A stretch of 34,085 bases of DNA from JBBKWQ01 sp037969115 (lineage in GTDB: Bacteria; Actinomycetota; Acidimicrobiia; Acidimicrobiales; Ilumatobacteraceae), in the NCBI GenBank assembly GCA_037969115.1, contig JBBKWQ010000055.1:1-34085 (forward strand), written 5' to 3'. The notes beneath the pieces are model-generated. The model was not told where the DNA came from. It saw nothing but the letters and a program-made list of their open reading frames with translations, and ran no database searches. The translations under genes and the position numbers were made by a program. Shown in pieces: positions 8,966 to 14,098 of the stretch; position 1 is the first letter of the stretch; every line of letters begins with the position of its first letter.

Positions 8966-10489
8966 TCTCGGTGAGGTGACCGGTCGCTCGGTGATGTGAG
9001 CGACGGCGCGACCGCGCACCACATCACGATGCTCGACGGTCGGGAGTCCGAGCGCCGTGGGCCACGGGTCGCGTTCAGCAGCGAGATGGTCGACGATGTC
9101 AGGGGTGGCGTCCGACGGGTTCCACGGATTCGCCAATCGACGCGCCACGCGTTCTCTCGCGACCGAGGCGTCGAGTGTGCATTCGAGCTCGACGACTTCG
9201 GCTCCACAGCGGTGTGCTGCTTCGAGCGCGTTCGCCCGATGGGAGGCGTGTGTCCACGACGCGTCGAGGACGACACCTTCGCCCATCCGGATGAGCATTT
9301 CCGCTTCCCTGAGCTGCTCGGCATAGGTGGCGTCGACGAGTTCGGCGCTGTAGATCCCTTGACCCGGTTCGGCGAAACGATGTTCGTCACGCGGCGTGCC
9401 GGTGAGATCTTTGCGGATCTCGTCGGTCGCCAGGTGCACGTAGCCGAAGTGTTCGCACAGCGCTTGGGCGAGGGTCGATTTCCCGACGCCCGGTCCGCCG
9501 CCCACCAAGATCATGCGAACCCGTGCCCTCTCGAGATGGTGGAGGGCCAACCCGATGTATGTCTGGACGAGATCGGCGCTGGTGCGATCGCCCTGGGCGA
9601 CGCGCAGACAGGCGACCTTCGCTCTGACATGGGCTCGATATGCGACGTAATGGTGCGCGAGTGACGATGGATGGTGCGCGTTGCTGAACTCCTGATACCA
9701 GGTCATCAACGAGATGGCGGCACGTCGGCTCGCGAGTCGGTGAACGTCCATCACGAGGAAGGCGATGTCGTTGAGGACGTCGCCGATCCGAAGGTCGTCA
9801 GAGAACGCGAGGCAGTCCAGAATGCGCGGTCCGTCCGGCATGCAGAAGATGTCGTCAGCGGTCAGATCGCCGTGGCCGTCGCGGATGAAGCCGTGGTCGA
9901 TGCGATGGTCGAAGAGTTGCTCGCGATGTGCCAGATAACCGAGAGCGAGGTCGCGCATTCGGATGTGGTCGTCGCGGTCGACGATCGAGCCGACATGGGG
10001 TTCGATTGCGCCGAAGTTGTCAGTCCAGTTCGCTCTGACTGCGGCGCATGTCGCCATGGGAGCGGACGAGATCGGTTCTTCGGCGGCGTGCAGCCTGGCA
10101 ACCGTACGCGCGACCGAGCGCAGGCAATCGAAGAAGTCGTCGTCGTGCGCGAGTGCGGACAGTCGGCGCGAGGCAGGGAGCCGGCGCATCACGATCATCC
10201 GATCGACCAACTCGTCACCTTCGTGAACGTCGATCGTGCCGCGGTACACATCGGGCGAGAACCTGCGGTTGAGCTCGAACTCGCGATCGGTGGCTTCGAT
10301 ACGAGCCGCTCGATCGGAGAAGTCGAGAAATGGGAACGCCACCGGTTTCAGCAACTTGAAGGCGCGGTCGGGCGTGAAGAACACCCACGACGCGTGCGAC
10401 TCCGATACGCCTGCGGTGACGTCACCGGCGGCCGCGTCGTCGTTCGAGTCGCGGTCCGCTTGCGCAGGCATTGGGTGATCGACTGCCAT
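8951..10489 (-). CDS. APH-like kinase / AAA P-loop fusion protein (Rv2004c-like)
   Basis: 512 residues with two domains. About 30-310 is an aminoglycoside-phosphotransferase/HipA-like fold, with catalytic loop 'DGHGDLTADDIF' (His206-Asp208) where classic APH enzymes have HGDLHxxN; the loop Asn is replaced. About 325-512 is a P-loop kinase domain with Walker A 'GGGPGVGKST' (330-339) and 'HLATDEIRKDL'. This fusion is known in actinobacteria, and Mycobacterium tuberculosis Rv2004c has the same build and is a DosR-regulon gene next to a Usp. Here too the gene follows a Usp on the same strand with a 9-nt gap, so they are probably one transcript. The substrate is unknown. The end overlaps rnz by 15 nt. 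Confidence 0.85.
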   Translation of the reverse strand: MAVDHPMPAQADRDSNDDAAAGDVTAGVSESHASWVFFTPDRAFKLLKPVAFPFLDFSDRAARIEATDREFELNRRFSPDVYRGTIDVHEGDELVDRMIVMRRLPASRRLSALAHDDDFFDCLRSVARTVARLHAAEEPISSAPMATCAAVRANWTDNFGAIEPHVGSIVDRDDHIRMRDLALGYLAHREQLFDHRIDHGFIRDGHGDLTADDIFCMPDGPRILDCLAFSDDLRIGDVLNDIAFLVMDVHRLASRRAAISLMTWYQEFSNAHHPSSLAHHYVAYRAHVRAKVACLRVAQGDRTSADLVQTYIGLALHHLERARVRMILVGGGPGVGKSTLAQALCEHFGYVHLATDEIRKDLTGTPRDEHRFAEPGQGIYSAELVDATYAEQLREAEMLIRMGEGVVLDASWTHASHRANALEAAHRCGAEVVELECTLDASVARERVARRLANPWNPSDATPDIVDHLAAERDPWPTALGLPTVEHRDVVRGRAVAHITERPVTSPRSSSS

Positions 10490-10498
10490 GTGTGGTGA

Positions 10499-10948
10499 TC
10501 AATCGTCGTGTTCGACGATGAGCACGTTGCAGGGCGAGTGGTGCGCAACGCGGGTCGACACCGAACCACGGAGAAATCGGCCCACGGCGCCCAGGCCACG
10601 CGCCCCGACCACGATGAGGTCTGCGTCGACGGCCTTGGCGACATCGAGGATCGCCGATGCTGCGCCCCCGGGCTTCTCGTGCTCGATGAGTCCGACGCCG
10701 AACGGCCGAGCGGTATTGGCGGCTTCGGTGAAGCGCTCGCGTGCGGTCATGTGCGGATCGATGAGATCGCGGAACTCGGCGGGCAGTTCAGCCTCCATCA
10801 AATGCATGTCGTAGCTCGAGTGCGCAGTGCACGCCGTCACCACATGAATGTGATCGACGGAGTTCAGCTTTGCGAGTTGGGCGGCAGTGCGGACGGCGTC
10901 GAGTGACTGCTTGGACCCATCGGTACCCACGACAATACGTTCGAACAT
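10499..10948 (-). CDS. Universal stress protein, single domain
   Basis: 149 residues forming one UspA domain, beginning 'MFERIVVGTDGS' and carrying the ATP-binding signature G-2x-G-9x-G-S in 'GARGLGAVGRFLRGSVS' near 118-134. Members of this class bind ATP and act as cytosolic stress or energy sensors. The frame is open upstream to 11077, but the ATG at 10948 has a strong AGGAGG eight nt away and begins with the usual Usp first strand. Two DosR-like boxes lie 106-157 nt upstream. The APH-AAA kinase gene follows 9 nt downstream. Confidence 0.93.
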   Translation of the reverse strand: MFERIVVGTDGSKQSLDAVRTAAQLAKLNSVDHIHVVTACTAHSSYDMHLMEAELPAEFRDLIDPHMTARERFTEAANTARPFGVGLIEHEKPGGAASAILDVAKAVDADLIVVGARGLGAVGRFLRGSVSTRVAHHSPCNVLIVEHDD

Positions 10949-11053
10949 GGCGATCCTCCTTGTCTCCCAGCGGTGAAGGACACCGCCGAGCTGGGGTTCT
11001 GAGATCTGCAGGCGTCCTCCCTTCATCGTGGGTCGGCATCGCGCGCCGCGGCA

Positions 11054-11067
11054 GAGGCGAAGGTCCC
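11054..11067 (-). promoter_or_regulatory. DosR-like box, proximal to the Usp gene at 10948
   Basis: Minus-strand GGGACCTTCGCCTC matches seven of the eight fixed bases of GGGNCNNNNGNCCC. It lies 105 nt before the Usp start, not at the 35-nt spacing seen elsewhere, and that gene has a good ribosome-binding site, so a normal leader is expected. Confidence 0.45.
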
Positions 11068-11091
11068 GTGGAGCCATCCGACTGGCCGATC

Positions 11092-11105
11092 AGGACCTTG
11101 GCCCC
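11092..11105 (+). promoter_or_regulatory. DosR-like box between the divergent Usp and CBS-remnant ORFs
   Basis: AGGACCTTGGCCCC matches seven of eight fixed bases and shares nine central bases with the CBS-gene box (GACCTTGGCCCC). It is 38 nt from the box at 11054, centre to centre, and could serve either direction. On the plus strand CAGACT at 11129-11134 is a possible -10. Confidence 0.45.
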
Positions 11106-11187
11106 TGCACGAATCGTGCGGGCGAGGTCAGACTTGGTGTCGACACCGAATTCGAACGAGCGACGACACGACGAGGAGGAACGCATC

Positions 11188-11262
11188 ATGAAGCTTCACG
11201 ATCTCACCTGGCGAGCACCGGTCACGATCGACGGTGGAGCGACGATCGCGGACCGCGGATGA
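11188..11262 (+). pseudogene. 24-residue ORF, apparent remnant of a CBS-domain gene
   Basis: ATG at 11188 is preceded by AGGAGGA with 7-nt spacing, a strong ribosome-binding site. It opens a 24-codon frame with 'APVTIDGGATIAD' that looks like the first strand and turn of a CBS domain (as in MKVxDhMTxxPVTIxxxATIxEAA). The frame ends at TGA 11260-11262, where a CBS protein would continue with its helix. I see no continuation in other frames before 11367. It may be the stump of a deleted CBS gene still under a DosR-like box, or a short leader peptide. Confidence 0.45.
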
Positions 11263-11300
11263 CCGGCGAGGAACCTCGAACACGACCAGAGCCACAGAAG

Positions 11301-11331
11301 ATCGACACCTAGGATCCTCCCATCGACACCT
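11301..11331 (+). repeat. 10-bp direct repeat ATCGACACCT
   Basis: ATCGACACCT occurs at 11301-11310 and again at 11322-11331, separated by AGGATCCTCCC, which contains the palindrome AGGATCCT. The second copy begins at the ATC that may mark the true start of the histidine kinase reading frame. Confidence 0.7.
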
Positions 11332-11366
11332 TCGACCAATCGAACGCCGCGGCGCTTGCCGAAACG

Positions 11367-12317
11367 TTGCTCGACTCCTCTCCGGACGGTCTCCTCCTGG
11401 TGGCCGGCGACGGGTCGATTCGTCTCGCCAATCGTTCGGCCGGGAGCATCTTCGGGTACGACGTCGAGCAACTCGTCGAGATGCGCGTCGAAGAACTCGT
11501 CCCGGTCGAGAACAGTGATCGACACGCGGCCCACCGAGCGAACTATCTCTCCAGGCCAGAGCGACGCCCGATGGGCACCGACTTGCGTCTCCTTGCACGA
11601 TATTCCGACGGCGATCTGTTCCCGGTGGAGATCAGCCTCAGCCCGATCACGCTCGATGGAGAGGTGCACACGATCGCCACCGTGCGCGATGTGAGCGAAC
11701 GCCAGGAAGCGCTCGCCAGAGTGGCGCTGATGAACGATCGCGAACGAATCGCACGCGACCTCCACGACATGGTGATCCAGCGGCTCTTCGCCGCAGGCAT
11801 GTCGCTCCAGGCCGTCACGAGCATGATCGAGTCGCCGGTGGCGCTCGCTCGGATCTCGGCGGTCACCGACGAGCTCGACGAAACGATCCACGAGTTGCGT
11901 ACTGCCATCTTCCAACTCGGACACCCCGAGCAGAACCAGAGTCTGTCGAGTCATCTGAACGAGTTGGTGCACGAGCGGTCACGACAGCTCGGCTTCATGC
12001 CGCAACTCGTGGTGAAGGGTGACATCGACGATCTCCCGGAACTGGTCGGCGAACAGCTGATCGCAACACTCACTGAAGCACTGTCGAACGTCGCCCGGCA
12101 TGCAGGCGCAACGTCAGCTGTGGTGAGGATCTTGCTGCCGGACGATCAACATGTGGTGATGTCGGTGACCGACGACGGCGTCGGCATCAGTGGTGCACCG
12201 AAGGCAAAAGGCGGTCTGTCGAACATGATGTGGCGAGCCGCTGAGCTCGGCGGCACGTGCTCGGTGTCGCCGAGCGATCCGTCGGGAACGTCGCTCGTTT
12301 GGAGCGTGCCTCGCTGA
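11367..12317 (+). CDS. PAS-domain sensor histidine kinase, HisKA_3 type (DevS-like)
   Basis: 316 residues from the TTG at 11367. A PAS domain (about 1-115: 'DGLLLVAGDGSIRLANRSAGSIFGY', 'VEISLSPI', 'TVRDVSER') is followed by a HisKA_3 dimerisation helix 'NDRERIARDLHDMVIQRLFAAG' with phospho-acceptor His133, and a HATPase_c domain ('EALSNVARHAGA', 'VTDDGVGI'). The ERIARDLHDxVIQRLFAxG box closely resembles mycobacterial DevS/DosS, but the two GAF domains (haem-binding in DosS) are absent. The frame stays open upstream to TAG 11310-11312, and the extra residues, ending 'AALAETLLDSSPDG', look like genuine PAS helix. The only near-start codon there is ATC at 11322 with AGGA seven nt before it, so the annotated start may be short by 15 codons. 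It is convergent with the regulator, its probable partner. Confidence 0.88.
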   Translation: MLDSSPDGLLLVAGDGSIRLANRSAGSIFGYDVEQLVEMRVEELVPVENSDRHAAHRANYLSRPERRPMGTDLRLLARYSDGDLFPVEISLSPITLDGEVHTIATVRDVSERQEALARVALMNDRERIARDLHDMVIQRLFAAGMSLQAVTSMIESPVALARISAVTDELDETIHELRTAIFQLGHPEQNQSLSSHLNELVHERSRQLGFMPQLVVKGDIDDLPELVGEQLIATLTEALSNVARHAGATSAVVRILLPDDQHVVMSVTDDGVGISGAPKAKGGLSNMMWRAAELGGTCSVSPSDPSGTSLVWSVPR

Positions 12318-12333
12318 CCGGCTCCAGCGCATG

Positions 12334-12975
12334 TCAGTCGTCGTGCTGCTTGCGTTCGTCGAGACGGGCCGAGAGCGCGGCGGCCTCCGTGCGCCGTGAC
12401 ATGCCGAGCTTCGCCAAGAGGTTCGACACGTAGTTCTTGACTGTCTTTTCGGCGAGGTACATCTCTTCGGCGATCTGGCGATTCGTGCGGCCATCGCCGA
12501 TGTAGTCGAAGATTCGATGCTCTTGTGGCGTGAGGTCGAACAACCGTCCCTCTTCGCTGTCACGCAGACGCCGCATGGCCATGCGAACCTCGGCATCGTC
12601 GAGGAGTCGCCGCCCGCCGGCGACCAAACGGATGGCGTCGATCAGTTCGGTGCTGCGGATTTGTTTCAGCACGAATCCGGAGGCACCGGCGAGTCCCGCA
12701 TCGACGAGCGCTCGGTCGCTCTCGAAGGAGGTGAGGATGAGCGACTTGACCTGCGGGAACTCTGAATGGATCTCTCGGCACACGTCGATCCCGTTGCCGT
12801 CGCCGAGCCGAACATCGAGCACGGCGACATCGGGTGCGCAGCCGCGAACGGCGTCGAGCGCGTGGTGAGCGTCGGCTGCTTCGCCGACGACCGTCATGTC
12901 GTCTTCGGCCTCGAGTGCCGCGGTGACGCCCTGACGCACGAGCTCATGGTCGTCGAGCAAGAAAATCCTGATCAT
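12334..12975 (-). CDS. devR: DevR/DosR-like NarL-family response regulator
   Basis: 213 residues. The receiver domain (1-120) has acidic Asp8/Asp9, phospho-acceptor Asp54 ('AVLDVRLGDG') and Lys104. The LuxR-type HTH (about 147-205) contains 'TNRQIAEEMYLAEKTVKNYVSNLLAKLGM'; AEKTVKNYVS is the DosR recognition helix, with Lys177, Lys180 and Asn181 at the DNA-contact positions. It is therefore expected to bind GGGNCNNNNGNCCC-type repeats, which are abundant around it. The long frame upstream of 12975 belongs to the Usp gene in another frame. The ATG at 12973-12975 overlaps the Usp stop as ATGA, so the two are co-transcribed from the box at 14003. Assignment to the DosR family is strong; orthology is an inference. 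Confidence 0.92.
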   Translation of the reverse strand: MIRIFLLDDHELVRQGVTAALEAEDDMTVVGEAADAHHALDAVRGCAPDVAVLDVRLGDGNGIDVCREIHSEFPQVKSLILTSFESDRALVDAGLAGASGFVLKQIRSTELIDAIRLVAGGRRLLDDAEVRMAMRRLRDSEEGRLFDLTPQEHRIFDYIGDGRTNRQIAEEMYLAEKTVKNYVSNLLAKLGMSRRTEAAALSARLDERKQHDD

Positions 12976-13967
12976 GTGCCATCCTGGCCCGATTCGGCGT
13001 CCGTGTCCACGTGGTCGACATGGTGGTCGGCACGGTGGTCGGCATGGGGGACCACCACCATGGGTCGGCGGACGTGATGGAGCAGCCAACTCGACACCGA
13101 CCCCAGCAGAGCACTACTCACCGCGCCATGGCCCCGCGCACCCATCACGAACAGGTGCGCCTCGTCGGCGCATTCAGCCAAGGCGTCGCGTGGACGGCCC
13201 TCGAGGAAGCGACCCTGGATCTCGACGCGATCGCGGGAGTGGGTTCGCGAGACCGTTCGAAGCTGGTGATCAAAGCGTTCACGCGCCAGATCGCTCGCTT
13301 CCGGGAAGAAGAACTGATCGGCACCGACAGCGATGGGGGTGACATCCCAGACGCGAACGCAGTCGATGACGGTGCCAGGCGCGGCGAAGTCGATTGCCCA
13401 GTGCAGCGCCGCGAGTGAGTTCGTCGAGCCGTCGACGGCGACGAGGATCTTCGTGGTTTCCTCGACCGGTGCCTCGACCGGAACGACAGTGGTCGGGACC
13501 GTCGCGTGCGTTGCGCACTGCGTGCTGGTCGAGCCGAGCAGGAGTCGGGCAAACCCACCGCGTCCCCGAGATCCCACGACGAGCATCGATCCTTGGATTC
13601 CGGCCTCGAGGAGCACCTGCGACGATCCGCCCTGCGTCACGACGGTTTCGATCGGCACCGTTGATGTCGGCCGCAGTTCGGCGGCGACGCCGTCGATGGC
13701 CTCCCGAGCGCCGCGCTCCATCGTGGCCACGGTTTCGGCCGTGAACACCGGCTCGAACGGCGGATAGATCGTCGCAACCGGCGCGACCCACGCCGACGTG
13801 AGTCGAAGCGAACTCGCCCGTCCGGCCGCATGGGTCGCCGCCCAGTTCGCGGCGTGACGCGCGCCCGCCGAACCATCGATGCCGACAACCCAGGCGCCGG
13901 CGGTCAGCGGCAGCGTCCCTTGCGCGTCGAGCGATGCCGGGTCCGGACAGTCAGCAGTATCCCTCAT
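12972..13967 (-). CDS. Tandem-domain universal stress protein with His-rich tail
   Basis: 331 residues with two Usp domains (about 25-165 and 170-305). Each has a nucleotide-binding loop: 'VVGSRGRGGFARLLLGSTS' and 'VMGARGHGAVSSALLGSVS', both fitting G-2x-G-9x-G-S/T. The last 25 residues include HADHRADHHVDH, encoded by three near-identical 12-bp repeats, and could bind metal. The start at 13967 lies exactly 35 nt after a DosR-like box (14003-14016), with no ribosome-binding site, in keeping with leaderless translation. It ends in an ATGA overlap with devR, so the regulator depends on this gene's promoter. Confidence 0.93.
   Translation of the reverse strand: MRDTADCPDPASLDAQGTLPLTAGAWVVGIDGSAGARHAANWAATHAAGRASSLRLTSAWVAPVATIYPPFEPVFTAETVATMERGAREAIDGVAAELRPTSTVPIETVVTQGGSSQVLLEAGIQGSMLVVGSRGRGGFARLLLGSTSTQCATHATVPTTVVPVEAPVEETTKILVAVDGSTNSLAALHWAIDFAAPGTVIDCVRVWDVTPIAVGADQFFFPEASDLARERFDHQLRTVSRTHSRDRVEIQGRFLEGRPRDALAECADEAHLFVMGARGHGAVSSALLGSVSSWLLHHVRRPMVVVPHADHRADHHVDHVDTDAESGQDGT
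13011..13046 (-). repeat. Three 12-bp tandem repeats coding a His/Asp tail
   Basis: Plus-strand units GTGGTCGACATG, GTGGTCGGCACG and GTGGTCGGCATG lie head to tail. Read on the minus strand they encode HADH-RADH-HVDH at the Usp C-terminus. The copies differ by one or two bases. Confidence 0.85.
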
Positions 13968-14002
13968 GGTTTCAGTCAGCCCGACCGAGCGGAGCGAAGT
14001 CA

Positions 14003-14016
14003 GGGTCGAAGGTCAC
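14003..14016 (-). promoter_or_regulatory. DosR-like box of the Usp-devR operon
   Basis: Minus-strand GTGACCTTCGACCC matches seven of eight fixed bases of GGGNCNNNNGNCCC. It ends 35 nt before the ATG at 13967. CTGACT, overlapping its last base, is a 4/6 match to TTGACA. If real, DevR activates its own operon. Confidence 0.6.
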
Positions 14017-14052
14017 GAATCTGTGAGCACGCGGCACTTCGTAACGGTGATC

Positions 14053-14072
14053 AGGACATTGTTCCCTGGACA
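14053..14072 (+). promoter_or_regulatory. Weak DosR-like box and -35 element before the P-ATPase
   Basis: AGGACATTGTTCCC (14053-14066) matches six of eight fixed bases. TGGACA (14067-14072, 5/6 to TTGACA) abuts it, as at the CBS, hypF and 18043 promoters. The distance from the box to ATG 14099 is 32 nt. No convincing -10 is visible. Confidence 0.4.
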
Positions 14073-14098
14073 GTGCTACAAAACGAGAGCAACGTCAG

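Noticed and set aside
12976..13089. Longer N-terminus for the response regulator from 13089
   Set aside because: The extra residues are Pro/Arg/Cys-rich and overlap the Usp tail; the receiver domain begins exactly at the ATG 12975.
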